Shown in pieces: positions 11,759 to 21,031 of a DNA stretch of 64,000 nt (positions within the stretch are counted from its first letter, which is position 1; each line of letters starts with the position of its first letter). A program made the translations under genes and the position numbers. The stretch spans positions 20,455,552 through 20,519,551 of the forward strand of contig CM025850.1 in the NCBI GenBank assembly GCA_003952965.2, read 5' to 3'. The notes beneath the pieces are model-generated. The model searched no databases, was not told the origin of the DNA, and saw nothing but the letters and a program-made list of their open reading frames with translations. This DNA is from Morella rubra. Lineage: Eukaryota; Streptophyta; Magnoliopsida; Fagales; Myricaceae.

Positions 11759-12541
11759 TTGGTACCAGATATTGCACCTTTGTCAAAAGCTCCATATAGG
11801 ATGGGCCCAGCTGAACTAAAGGAATTAAAGGAACAACTGCAAGATTTATTGCAGAAAGGATATATTAGACCTAGTGTTTCACCTTGGGGAGCTCCAGTGT
11901 TATTTGTGAAAAAGAAGGACGGCACTATGAGAATGTGCATAGACTATCGAGAGCTGAATAAGGTTACTATTAGGAATAAGTATCCTTTACCTAGGATTGA
12001 TGATTTGTTTGATCAATTGAATGGTGCTGAAATATTTTCTAAGATTGATCTTAGGTCAGGATATCATCAATTGAGAATCAGGAAGGAGGATATTCCAAAG
12101 ACAGCTTTTCGTACCAGGTATGGCCATTACGAATTCCTGGTAATGCCTTTTGGATTAACAAATGCTCCTGCTGCATTTATGGATTTGATGCAAAGGGTAT
12201 TTAGAGATTTTTTGGATCATTTTGTGGTAGTATTCATTGATGATATATTGATATACTCTAGGAGTAAGGAAGAGCATGAGAATCATTTGAGGTTGGTTTT
12301 GCAAAGGTTGAGGGATGAACAGTTATATGCTAAGTTCTCGAAATGTGATTTTTGGTTGAAGGAAGTAGCATTTCTAGGACATATTATTTCGAGTGAAGGT
12401 ATATCAGTTGATCCAGGAAAAGTAGAGGCAGTTTATACTTGGCCAAGACCTACTACAGTTCATGATATTAGAAGTTTTCTTGGATTTGCTGGATATTATC
12501 GTAGATTTGTAGAAGGATTCTTAAATTGGCATCACCTCTGA
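11759..12541 (+). CDS. Reverse transcriptase domain of A2 pol (open segment)
   Basis: This 260-codon open stretch spans the RT fingers and palm. Recognisable motifs are [20 protein letters not shown] (about residues 41-60), the first catalytic Asp in [13 protein letters not shown] (about residue 96), [13 protein letters not shown], and the FIDDILIYS box that holds the catalytic DD pair (FIDD instead of YxDD, common in this lineage). It ends in the connection region ([14 protein letters not shown]). The methionine at 11759 is internal to the original polyprotein, not a true start. The frame breaks at about 12525, and element B interrupts the RNase H that follows at 12637. Confidence 0.85.
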   Translation: MVPDIAPLSKAPYRMGPAELKELKEQLQDLLQKGYIRPSVSPWGAPVLFVKKKDGTMRMCIDYRELNKVTIRNKYPLPRIDDLFDQLNGAEIFSKIDLRSGYHQLRIRKEDIPKTAFRTRYGHYEFLVMPFGLTNAPAAFMDLMQRVFRDFLDHFVVVFIDDILIYSRSKEEHENHLRLVLQRLRDEQLYAKFSKCDFWLKEVAFLGHIISSEGISVDPGKVEAVYTWPRPTTVHDIRSFLGFAGYYRRFVEGFLNWHHL

Positions 12542-12636
12542 CAGCATTGACAAATAAGAATGCTAAATTTATATGGACGGAGGAATATGAGCAAAGTTTT
12601 CAGGAGTTGAAAAGTAAACTGATTACTGTACCTATT

Positions 12637-13217
12637 TGATGCAGACCGGGATCTGCAAGGCTTGGCAAAATACGAAAGAGCCAAGGAAAGGGGATAGTCC
12701 TGGGATGCCACTCGACCAGGGGTAGCGGAAGCCACTCGACGCGACCAAGCCACTCACTTGATTGGTAGGAGGATGTCACTCAACTCCAAAGCAAGAGATA
12801 CACTTGCAAGAATTATATATTTGAATCAAAAGTTCTTCCTATTATTTTGGATAATCACTCATGTATAGAGTTCATTACATCAAGGTCAAGCTAGAAAAAA
12901 CGGAATAATAAAGTCTAGACAATTCCAACACAAAAGAAATTAAATGCACTTTGAAATTCGCTGACTGTTGCCATTCCTGACGTCCAATAGTAAAAACGTC
13001 ATAACTTTCTCTAGGAATCTTCAAATGATATGAGGTTAAGTGCGTTTGAAACAAGAGATGTAGAGCTTTCCAATGATATATTGTACACGCTACTAACTCT
13101 TCGTAAATCATTCCAGCCGAGGTGCAGATCTGCCCGAGATACAAGAGATGCTTTGTTACCACCTCGGCCCGAGATACAAGTGTTGTATGCCGAGGTGCAA
13201 GGGATGCTCCTGCATCA
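12637..13217 (-). repeat. 3' LTR of B (581 bp)
   Basis: On the minus strand it starts TGATGCAGGAGCATCCC and ends CCCGGTCTGCATCA, so it has TGATG...CATCA ends. Compared with the other LTR it lacks a block of tens of bases near 12725 (CGCTACTAATCGCGATGCC is missing) and a repeated CCAGCTGAGGTGAATCG block. Confidence 0.85.
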
Positions 13218-13822
13218 TTCTCCCCTTCTTGAAAAGAACTTGCCTTCAAGTTTGAGTTCAGATCTTCCCACAGCAACTGATCTAACTTCTTGAGCTCTTC
13301 ACTAGAAATCCATGCATCTTCGGAACTTGGTTTCTCAGGCCATCGAACCAAGTATTGTGTGTAAGTGCCACGCCGAGTTGTGATAGAACGCACATCCAGA
13401 ACATCAATGGACTCGCGTGGAGAGTTAGAGAGGCCGTCTTCAAAATCCTTTGGTTCCATAGCAATCTGCTCCTCATCGCCATAATAAGGATAAAGATCAC
13501 ATATATTGAACTTAGGACTTATGGAAAATCCAGCGGGTAATTCAATGTGACAAGCATTTGGACCCAACTTCTTTAGAACTCGACAAGGACCAAACTTCCT
13601 CTGTTTCAGCTTGTTATAAGTACCAACAGGAAACCTTTCCTTCCGTAGATAGACCATAACCAGATCTCCTTCCTTGAACTCCAATTTCCTTTGATGAACA
13701 TCAGCCTTGGACTTATACATCTGAGTAGAATGCTGCAATTGATGTCGAACTTGTTCATGAAGTTCTTTTATTTGCTCAGCGAACTCTTCAGTTTCCATAC
13801 TTACTCTTGCTTGATTTGGCAA
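12875..13822 (-). CDS. Integrase C-terminus and chromodomain of B pol (open segment)
   Basis: The minus-strand open stretch starts inside the integrase C-terminal part ([20 protein letters not shown], then [20 protein letters not shown], a GPY/F-type module). It continues to a chromodomain-like end ([20 protein letters not shown]). Chromodomains of this kind direct chromovirus integration to particular chromatin. The frame then runs through the polypurine tract into the LTR, so residues after about 205 are LTR-derived; the genuine stop may have been lost. The methionine at 13822 is internal to the original protein, and a frameshift separates this from the integrase core upstream. Confidence 0.8.
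   Translation of the reverse strand: MPNQARVSMETEEFAEQIKELHEQVRHQLQHSTQMYKSKADVHQRKLEFKEGDLVMVYLRKERFPVGTYNKLKQRKFGPCRVLKKLGPNACHIELPAGFSISPKFNICDLYPYYGDEEQIAMEPKDFEDGLSNSPRESIDVLDVRSITTRRGTYTQYLVRWPEKPSSEDAWISSEELKKLDQLLWEDLNSNLKASSFQEGENDAGASLAPRHTTLVSRAEVVTKHLLYLGQICTSAGMIYEELVACTIYHWKALHLLFQTHLTSYHLKIPRESYDVFTIGRQEWQQSANFKVHLISFVLELSRLYYSVFSSLTLM
13218..13230 (-). other. Polypurine tract of B
   Basis: On the minus strand AAGAAGGGGAGAA directly precedes the 3' LTR start TGATGCAGG. This is the expected site and composition for priming of plus-strand DNA synthesis. Confidence 0.75.
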
Positions 13823-13973
13823 TGGCAGGAGATCAAGACATGACTTGGATTATTGCCATAGACGACTTCAAATGGAGACTTCTTGGTTGATTGATTGGCT
13901 GAACTATTGTAAGCAAATTCAGCTTGAGGAATGACAAAGTCCCACTTCCTTGGATGCTCTCCCACTAAACTTC

Positions 13974-14504
13974 TTAGCAAATTCCAAGAGATCTATTCAC
14001 CACTTCAGTTTGTCCATCAGTTTGAGGATGGTAAGCACTAGAGAATTGCAAACGAGTCCCCAAAAGTTTCCATAGTGTCCTCCAAAAGTGACTAACAAAC
14101 TTCACATTACGATCCGAAGTAATGGTCTTTGTAACACCATGTAGACGAACAACTTCTTTAAAAAATAAGGCAGCGATATGAGATGCATCAGTAGAATTCT
14201 TACATGGGATAAAGTGAGCCATCTTGGAGAAATGATCCACTACCACAAATATGCAATCAAACCCGTGCTGTGTTCTAGGCAAACCAAGAACAAAATCCAT
14301 TGATAAGTCTTCCCAATGAGCATTAGGGATAGGTAAGGGTTGATAATAACCAATGTTTTGAACTCCTCCTTTGGCCTTTTGACATACTAGACAGTTTTGC
14401 ACAAATCTAGCAACATCACGCTTCATCGTAGGCCAAAAGTACCGCAACTTCACAAAGAGCTTCAGTTTTGTCTCTTCCAAAGTGTCCACCAAGTCCTCCC
14501 GCAT
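13974..14504 (-). CDS. Integrase catalytic domain of B pol (open segment)
   Basis: It begins with the end of the HHCC zinc-binding domain ([10 protein letters not shown] gives the CxxC). The DDE core follows: Asp in [11 protein letters not shown], Asp in [10 protein letters not shown], and Glu in [13 protein letters not shown]. Spacing and order match retroviral-type integrases that insert element cDNA into chromosomes. The segment is closed by frameshifts at both ends: after NRSLGIC at 13974, and upstream at 14504, where it should join RNase H. Confidence 0.85.
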   Translation of the reverse strand: MREDLVDTLEETKLKLFVKLRYFWPTMKRDVARFVQNCLVCQKAKGGVQNIGYYQPLPIPNAHWEDLSMDFVLGLPRTQHGFDCIFVVVDHFSKMAHFIPCKNSTDASHIAALFFKEVVRLHGVTKTITSDRNVKFVSHFWRTLWKLLGTRLQFSSAYHPQTDGQTEVVNRSLGIC

Positions 14505-14718
14505 TCAATTCTTTAATGACAAATAACCTCTAAGAACCCTCCGGCAAACAAAGTTGGTTACCTTTGAAGAGATAGCCATTGATCAGCAAGTAATTTCTTC
14601 TCTTCTCATCATTCAAATCTTGCAATACTTTTGAAAAGAAAGGATCTGAAACATAATATCTTGGTAAGAGATCAAAATCGGTGATTTCATAAGACAGAGT
14701 TGTCAACAAGCTATTTTG
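14505..14718 (-). pseudogene. RNase H to integrase linker of B, broken
   Basis: This interval is pol linker and the start of the integrase zinc domain in shifted frames. No open stretch worth translating remains, but position and minus-strand fragments place it between RNase H and integrase. Confidence 0.6.
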
Positions 14719-15807
14719 TCAACTCAAAGCATCATCAACTTTGTTGGATGATCCAGCTATGTGTTGTAGAACAAAAGAAAACTTCTCAAGGTATGAAACC
14801 CAGCTAGCATGACGAGAATTAAGCTTCTTTTGTCCCTTCAAGAATTTCAAAGCTTCGTGGTCAGAAAAGAGAAAAAACTCCACACCAATGAGATAATGTT
14901 CCCAATGTCGTAAAGTTTGTATGATTGCATATAACTCTTTATCATAGGTTGAATATTTCAGCTTTGCATCACTGAGTTTCTCACTGAAATAAGCAACAGA
15001 TTTTCCTCCTTGCAAAAGAACAGCTCCTATGCCGACATTTGACGCATCACACTCCACTTGGAATGGCTTAGAAAAATCCGGTAGTGCTAGAATTGGTGCT
15101 TCAACAAGTTTGGACTTCAACTCTTGAAAACTGCTTTCAGCCTCATTGGTCCATTGAAATTCCTTCTTTTTTAGAACATCCATCATTGGGGCAACAATGG
15201 TGATGAAATGTTGAATAAATCTTCTGTAGAATGAAGCCAAACCATGAAAGCTTCTCACATCGGTTAGACTTCTAGGTGTAGGCCAATCAAGAATAGCCTT
15301 TACTTTCTCATCATCCATCTTCATGCCATCTGCACTCACAACATAGCCTAGAAATACGACTTGATCAGTCATGAAAGAGCACTTCTTAAGGTTCACATAG
15401 AGCTGATTTTCATGAAGCACTTGGAAAACATTGGAGAGATGTTCCAAATGTTGAACTCTATCCTTGCTGTAAATTAAGATATCATCAAAATACACCACAA
15501 CATACTTGCCCATAAAGATCTTCAATACTTGAGTCATAAGTCTCATGAAAGTACTTGGGGAATTGGACAATCCAAATGGCATAACCAGCCATTCATACAA
15601 ACCATCCTTGGTTTTAAAAGCCGTCTTCCACTCATCACCTTCTCTAATTCTGATTTGGTGATAACCACTTCGCAAATCAATCTTAGAGAATACTTTAGCA
15701 TCAGCAAGTTCATCAAGTATATCGTCAAGTCTAGGAAATAGGAAACCTATACTTGATTGTAATCTTGTTAATAGCTCTACTATCAACACACATTCTCCAT
15801 GTTCCAT
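14719..15807 (-). CDS. Reverse transcriptase and RNase H of B pol (open segment)
   Basis: This 362-codon open stretch starts in the RT palm. [18 protein letters not shown] holds the first catalytic Asp, followed by [15 protein letters not shown], then [15 protein letters not shown] with the YFDD catalytic box (about residues 108-111). RNase H follows, with [20 protein letters not shown] supplying its first catalytic Asp, then [17 protein letters not shown] and SDHEALKFL. It ends at [14 protein letters not shown], the typical RNase H end. A frameshift at about 15810 separates it from the RT fingers. Confidence 0.88.
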   Translation of the reverse strand: MEHGECVLIVELLTRLQSSIGFLFPRLDDILDELADAKVFSKIDLRSGYHQIRIREGDEWKTAFKTKDGLYEWLVMPFGLSNSPSTFMRLMTQVLKIFMGKYVVVYFDDILIYSKDRVQHLEHLSNVFQVLHENQLYVNLKKCSFMTDQVVFLGYVVSADGMKMDDEKVKAILDWPTPRSLTDVRSFHGLASFYRRFIQHFITIVAPMMDVLKKKEFQWTNEAESSFQELKSKLVEAPILALPDFSKPFQVECDASNVGIGAVLLQGGKSVAYFSEKLSDAKLKYSTYDKELYAIIQTLRHWEHYLIGVEFFLFSDHEALKFLKGQKKLNSRHASWVSYLEKFSFVLQHIAGSSNKVDDALS

Positions 15808-15819
15808 CCTTCTTAGGAG

Positions 15820-16233
15820 TTAAAAGAGCTGAACCGCACAAGGACTAAGGGATTCCCTAATCAGCCCTTTTTTCAACAAGTCAATTACTTGTCTTTGTAA
15901 TTCAGCATGTTCACTAGGAGGCATTCTATAATGAGGCAAATTAGGAAGAATAGCACTTGGAGTGAAATCAATTAGGTGCTGAATGTTTCGAAGTGGTGGT
16001 AAACCACTAGGAAGCTCATCAGGAACAAGGCCTTTGAATCTGTCTAGCAAGTCTTGAACTTCATTCGGAACCTCCTTTGCAACTTCTTCACTTCTATCCG
16101 CAGCAACAAGAGCATAAATAATGTCTTCTCCCTTATAGGATTCTTCAAACTCTTTATAAGATAATAAACTGATCTGATTTGAAGAAGACACGTTTGATGG
16201 AACATCTTTCATAGGGGACAACACATACTTCAC
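15820..16233 (-). CDS. Protease-RT linker and RT N-terminus of B pol (open segment)
   Basis: The minus-strand stretch ends in the classic entry to Gypsy [49 protein letters not shown], then [11 protein letters not shown]. The next residues are shifted relative to the RT palm at 15807. It is the same protein region as D's pol start at 22898-23180. Confidence 0.8.
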   Translation of the reverse strand: MKYVLSPMKDVPSNVSSSNQISLLSYKEFEESYKGEDIIYALVAADRSEEVAKEVPNEVQDLLDRFKGLVPDELPSGLPPLRNIQHLIDFTPSAILPNLPHYRMPPSEHAELQRQVIDLLKKGLIRESLSPCAVQLF

Positions 16234-16410
16234 ACCATTGTGGATAACGGTGCAAGTGTTTCTTCTCCCATCATGGTAAGCACTCCTATCAAATTGTCAA
16301 GGTCTGCCAAGAAGCAAATGGCAAGCATCCATGGGCAACACATCACAATAAATCTCATCTTCATACTTGCCAATGGAAAATTTTACTTTACTCCTTTGTG
16401 TCACCATGAT

Positions 16411-17142
16411 TTATCCAGCCTTTTTGAACCAAGAGACTTTGTAAGGCTTTGGATGACGCTCACAAGAAAGTTTCAGCTTTTCTACCATCACCTTTGACAC
16501 CATATTTTCACAACTTCCCGAGTCAATCATCAAGATGCACTTCTTTCCATGGGAAAGACAATAGGTTCTGAAAATATTATGCCTCAACCATCTATCATCT
16601 TCTTGAACAGTCATGACTCGTTGGATTACAAGGCTTTCTACATCACAATCACCTTCACAATATTCTACATCCTCATCCTTAGCTTCTTCATCATAGATTG
16701 GCTCTTGATCCACATCTCCTTCTTCTTCCAACAAATGTAATTCAGCTTTCTTCTTTGGACATTCATAGGATCTATGCCCAATTTCATTACATCTGAAACA
16801 TCTATTGGAAAATGAATCTAATTTTCCATGCTCCTTACTCACTCTACTACGTTGTTGAGCTGGCTTTTGAGGGATAGGAGCCAACTTTCTTTCTTTCCCC
16901 TTCACCACCTTCGAACTTTCACCTTTTCGGTATGAACTCCATTTCATTTTCTCCTCCGCCTTTAATGCCTTCTGGTATGCTTCCTCCAGAGAACGAAATG
17001 AATGCATCATAAGCTCACCCTTGAGATTATACTTCAGCCCACTTACATATCTTGCCACCAATTGATCATCGGATTCTTGCAAATTCACACGGCTCATAAG
17101 CTTGTAAAATTGTTCCGTATAATCACCAACAGATTGCTCCAT
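16411..17142 (-). CDS. Gag C-terminal part, zinc knuckle and protease start of B (open segment)
   Basis: It starts in the capsid (VGDYTEQFYKLMSRVNLQES), passes a basic linker, then an intact zinc knuckle CFRCNEIGHRSYEC (C-X2-C-X4-H-X4-C). An acidic stretch follows, then the protease active site MIDSGSCENMVS with D-S-G in place of D-T-G. The open frame ends before the rest of the protease (16240-16410), which is shifted. Confidence 0.82.
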   Translation of the reverse strand: MEQSVGDYTEQFYKLMSRVNLQESDDQLVARYVSGLKYNLKGELMMHSFRSLEEAYQKALKAEEKMKWSSYRKGESSKVVKGKERKLAPIPQKPAQQRSRVSKEHGKLDSFSNRCFRCNEIGHRSYECPKKKAELHLLEEEGDVDQEPIYDEEAKDEDVEYCEGDCDVESLVIQRVMTVQEDDRWLRHNIFRTYCLSHGKKCILMIDSGSCENMVSKVMVEKLKLSCERHPKPYKVSWFKKAG

Positions 17143-17739
17143 TCATTGATGTAATTGATGGAACTTTTGGTAGAGATTTTGAGAGTAGTCTAAAGGCAAA
17201 AACTTCTCATCAAGCTTCACCTTCATCTCAGCCCAGATATTGATTTTTGGAATTCCTCTGCGATCTCTACTTCGTTGATATTGCTGCCACCATATTAGAG
17301 CATGACCCTTCAACTTTGTAGCAACGTACTGCACCTTTCTTTCATCTGAGAGATCTTTCCATTCAAAGAAAGCTTCTAAAGATGCCATCCAATCACAGTA
17401 CTCATCTGCATCAAGCTTCCATCAAAGTCTTGCACATGAACTTGGATGCTTCGATCATTGTTTTCTAAAGCACGAGCCAAACGTTCCATGACCATTGAGC
17501 AGCAACTCTTGTTCAATGAAAGAACTAGAAAAAGATGAATGGTCATCTTGGCTATTGTCATCTTCGAAGAAGACATTGCGTGCACTTTCCCGACTCCTAT
17601 GGCTTTGAGTTGGTGAAGTTGGAAGACGCTGAAAAAGTTCATTCACCATGTTTGTAAGTGCTTGATTTGATTCCCTTAATGCCGCAAGTTCAGCTTGTAC
17701 ATCATCACGCTCTGTATTTCTTTGACGTCGTGGAGGCAT
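17143..17739 (-). pseudogene. Gag N-terminal part of B, two frameshifts
   Basis: The start methionine at 17739 opens MPPRRQRNTERDDVQAELAA, a charged helix. Open pieces at 17739-17455, around 17450-17390 and 17388-17143 (EAFFEWKDLSDERKVQYVAT, then HALIWWQQYQRSR) together give the capsid of a chromovirus gag. Small indels near 17460, 17390 and 17143 split it. This start is preferred because it is the first ATG after the leader and fits related gags. Confidence 0.75.
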
Positions 17740-17827
17740 TGTGAAAGGCCAGAAGATACGAAGAAGATAGAAATCTCAAAATTATGAAGAATAGAAAAGA
17801 AACCCAATCACCACAGTAGGAAAACTT

Positions 17828-17839
17828 GCTCTGATACCA
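17828..17839 (-). other. Primer-binding site of B
   Basis: On the minus strand TGGTATCAGAGC lies two bases after the 5' LTR end. It is a full match to the usual initiator tRNA-Met complement. Confidence 0.85.
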
Positions 17840-17841
17840 AT

Positions 17842-18470
17842 TGATGTAGACCGGGATTTGCAAGGCTTGGCAAAATCCGAAAAGGATTGAGCCAAGGGAA
17901 GGGGATAGTCCTGGGATGCCACTCGACCAGGGTAGTGGAAGCCACTCAACGCTACTAATCGCGATGCCACTCGACGCGACCAAGCCACTCGCTTGATTGG
18001 TAGGAGGATGTCACTCAACTCCAAAGCAAGAGATACACTTGCAAGAATTATATCTTTGAATCAAAAGTTCTTCCTTATTATTTTGGATAATCACTTATAT
18101 ATAGAGTTCATTACATCAAGGTCAAGCTAGAAAAAATGGAATAATAAAGTCTAGACAATTCCAACACAAAAGAAATTAAATGCACTTTGAAATTTGTTGA
18201 CTGTTGCCATTCCCGACGTCCAGTAGTAAAAACGTCATAACTTTCTCTAGGAATCTTCAAATGAATGAGGTCAAGTGCGTTGGAAACTAGAGACGTAGAG
18301 CTTTCCAACGATATATCGCACGCTGACTAACTCTTCGTAAATCGTTCCAGCTGAGGTGAATCGTTCCAGCCGAGGTGCAGATTTGCCTGAGATACAAGAG
18401 ATGCTTTGTTACCACCTCGGCCCGAGATACAAGTGTTGTATGCCGAGGTGCAAGGGATGCTCCTGCATCA
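17842..18470 (-). repeat. 5' LTR of B (629 bp)
   Basis: TGATG...CATCA ends as in the other LTR. A TATA-like TATATATA block near 18094-18102 is present here (CTTATATATAGAG) but changed to CTCATGTATAGAG in the 3' LTR. The two LTRs differ in length by 48 bp. Confidence 0.85.
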
Positions 18471-19471
18471 GTTAGTAACTTGATTACTATGCACATTCTG
18501 AGGGAATCCTTGCTTCATTGTACAATTTCTAGCAAAATGACTTAACTTCCCAAATGTAAAACAAACTATTCCTACAGCACTAAGACCATCCCTTCTATCC
18601 CCTTGCCCGTTGCCTCTATTCCCACAATTGCCTCCTCCTCTCTTTCCTAATGATTGTCCTTGGGAATGAGTTTCTTGGAAAGAGCGTTTCTTATTCTGCA
18701 CATTATGATAGCACTCTCCTGTAAAGTTCATTCCACAGTCGAGGCTCTATCAACTAATTGCTGAAAATTCTCAAACTTATGGCAATCAACTCTTTCCTTA
18801 ATATGAGACTATAATCCTCTTTCAAACTTACGGGATTTCTTACCCTCATCAGAAATCAAATATAAATCAAATCTAGATAATTCTATGAACTTAGCAGCAT
18901 ACTCAGCTACTGATCTTGCTCCCTGACATAAGGTACAAAAATTCTTGGGCTTTGGCTTCTCTAATCATCTCAAGAAAATATCGATCCAAAAATTCCTTCT
19001 TAAATTGCTCCCAAGTCCCCTCAATTTCCAAAAGTTCCTTCTTGGCTTGCCACCTCCTTTTGGTTTCTCCTTTCAGTTGATACGTGGCATATCGTATCAT
19101 TTGATCATCAATGCACTCTAACACTTGCATTAATTCCTCAATATTCATAAGAAAATTTTCAGCTACTAAGGGTTCCTTACCTCCTTCATAACTAGGGGGA
19201 TGGTGCTTTGCAAACTTATCAAATGAGCTTCCTTCATGCACGATCTCCCTTCCTCTATTTCCATTCCTTATAGCTGCCATTATCTCCTGAAACACAAGGG
19301 TAGATTATAAACTCCAAAATTACCACAAGATAAAGACAATATCATATTATTCCTACGATCATACTAAGCTTACCAACGAGATAGTGCTTTTCCTGACACT
19401 CTCATTTTCCTTAGGTTTTGCTAACTATCCTTGCTTTCCTAAAACTCAAACCTCAGCTTTGATACCATCTG
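18471..19471 (-). pseudogene. Family-A gag fragment with leader (copy A3)
   Basis: From the PBS (TGGTATCAAAGC near 19469-19458, minus strand) the fragment runs through a start methionine at about 19280 and a capsid matching the other A copies (YATYQLKGETKRRWQAKK). It reaches a damaged zinc knuckle CFTFGKLSHFARNC, in which the second Cys is Phe and the usual Gly before His is Ser. It stops at the LTR of B. On its other side the family-A LTR is missing beyond its first base or two: element D begins there instead. Confidence 0.8.
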
Positions 19472-20279
19472 TGATGGAGATCAAGGCACCGTTTCGAAGG
19501 ATCTCGTTCAAGTACCAATTGGGCCGGTTACAAGAGCACGGGCAAAGAAGTTCAAGGATGTACTTAACGGACTTATTCAAGAGTTATGGGCTCAAGCAAA
19601 TGCGTAGAGGCCCATTAAGCATGATCCACGTGAACAACAAAGGATTGTCATCATGATTCAAGTTCTAGAAGGATCCGGTTAAGGCTAAGCTCAAATTGGC
19701 AAGATAATATTCTAGAAGACTCAATTAGGCGCCACTTTAAGGAGGCTCAATTAGGCGCCCCTTTCTTCCCTTTTTTGGTTCGAATTACAAGGCTATTTAG
19801 GCACCATTTTGTTTCCTTTCTTGGCTCTTGTAGGCGCCAACTTTTATTTCCTTTTTTTAGTGTGTTTTGTTTTAGGCGTGTTAGGCTTTATTTCCTTGTT
19901 ATTTTTGTTGCCTTGTTCTCTTTTAGGCAAGTAGGATTTATCCCTTAATTAGGTGATTTGTATTAGGGTTTCTCCTTGTAGTGGCCGACCTATATATAGG
20001 TGCCTAAGCAATGAAAAACGGAGACATTGATTATTCAAAATTGTGAGGATTTATTCTCTTTGGTTCTTTGAAGAACTACTCGAACTTATCGAGATTTCCT
20101 GTGGCGTTCAACTTAACTTATCAAACGGAATTTTCATCACTGCTTGTGGCGTCTTTCTTATACCGAGGTTCTTGTTTTCCTAAACAACGGGTCGAGGTCT
20201 TCCATTCGAATCAGTCCTAGAACGATCTTGGGTTCCCTTTCATTGTTGGGTCTCGTTATTCTTGGCGAGGTTCACATCA
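19472..20279 (+). repeat. 5' LTR of D (808 bp)
   Basis: It starts TGATGGAGATCAAGG and ends GGTTCACATCA, so TGATG...CATCA. It contains a cluster of AGGCGCC/TAGGCGCC motifs (19725-19850) and TATATATA at 19991-19998 as the likely core promoter. Confidence 0.75.
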
Positions 20280-20281
20280 TT

Positions 20282-20293
20282 TGGTATCAGAGC
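20282..20293 (+). other. Primer-binding site of D
   Basis: TGGTATCAGAGC, two bases after the LTR end, matches the initiator tRNA-Met complement. Confidence 0.85.
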
Positions 20294-21031
20294 TTTGTTT
20301 CTAGTTCAGGTTTGCGTATCTTTTTACAATCTTTCGTGTCTTTGTTTCTTCTCTAGTCTTTCACATACCCAATCTACCCGAATTTCTTTACCCTTCTATT
20401 CAATCTTTGTTTGTGGTAGTTCATGTCTAAACTCTTGTTCTAGTTTCAAATACCTTAGTTGCTTCGAGATCTTGTTCTATTGTTATCAAAAGATAGTTGC
20501 TGATCATCAACAACAAAACAAAAGGAAAGAGACTCCAAAAAAAAAGAAGAAGAAAGAAAGGAGTCCGAAAAAAAAAAAGAGTGTAAAAGTTCGACAAAAA
20601 AATTTCGTTTGTTTCCATATATTGTGGTTCTAGTTAGTCTGAAAATCACCTTACCTCAAAGCAAGTATTTTTTTTTTCTATCGTGGAAACTTCCGCTATT
20701 CCGTGTTTCCGAAATTCCAATCAATCGTGTTCCTTATGTTCTTGCTTTCCTGATTTTCTTTATCTTTTTGTGCTTTACCTGAAATTCCTTGATGAGTTCT
20801 TGGTGAATTGTTGCTGGAAATTTTGAGTTGTTCGTTTAGTTTCAAAAGAACCGCAAGAGAATTACTGAGTGGAAAAAGGCAAGAATGGTGAGAACATTAG
20901 AGGGTAAAAGCCGTGTATTTTTGAGTGAAACACGAGTGAAGAGTGATCCACATCCTTGAGTGTAAACACGTAAGGGAGAGAATTGTGAGGTCCTTTTTCT
21001 TACTAACTTTGTTTTTTTTTTTGTAGCAACC
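20294..21031 (+). other. Untranslated leader of D
   Basis: About 740 bases lie between the primer-binding site and the gag start. They hold an A/G-rich run (about 20510-20585) and T-rich stretches, with no supported coding region. Confidence 0.5.

Larger units (their letters stand above)
620..12636. repeat. Large inverted repeat, arms 620-6388 and 6817-12636
   Basis: The two arms are reverse complements over about 5.8 kb each. They carry the same order: part of a Copia-like LTR, a complete family-A LTR, gag, protease and RT. Both A copies are inserted at the same base of the flanking sequence (the flank ends ...TTTTGA in A1 and ...TCTTGA in A2, next to TGTCATACC). The arms differ by scattered substitutions and indels. 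The spacer 6389-6816 is single copy. The left arm continues beyond 620; the right arm is interrupted by element B at 12637. Confidence 0.85.
7840..12636 (+). mobile_element. Ty3/Gypsy Del/Tekay-like retrotransposon, copy A2 (5' LTR to RNase H start)
   Basis: The order on the plus strand is 5' LTR 7840-10111, primer-binding site, gag, protease, RT and the beginning of RNase H. It is cut at 12636 by the LTR of element B. A2 is the better preserved of the two mirrored copies: its RT is open for 260 codons. The rest of pol and the 3' LTR are not found on the other side of B, where a minus-strand gag fragment lies instead. Confidence 0.85.
12637..18470 (-). mobile_element. Chromodomain Ty3/Gypsy retrotransposon B, near complete
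   Basis: Element B is 5834 bp with two LTRs (17842-18470 as 5' LTR, 12637-13217 as 3' LTR), a primer-binding site, gag, protease, RT-RNase H, integrase, a C-terminal chromodomain and a polypurine tract, all on the minus strand. Frameshifts break the polyprotein at several points. The 5-base flanks (CTATT on the left, GTTAG on the right) do not match. The left flank is plus-strand pol of A2 and the right flank is minus-strand gag of A3, so this is not a simple insertion. Confidence 0.85.

Noticed and set aside
13030..13540. Plus-strand open stretches in the 3' LTR and chromodomain of B
   Set aside because: They are antisense to the integrase tail and LTR, with no motif.
20510..20640. Lysine-rich small protein in the leader of D
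   Set aside because: It is produced by an A/G-rich run between the primer-binding site and gag, with no homology or good start context.
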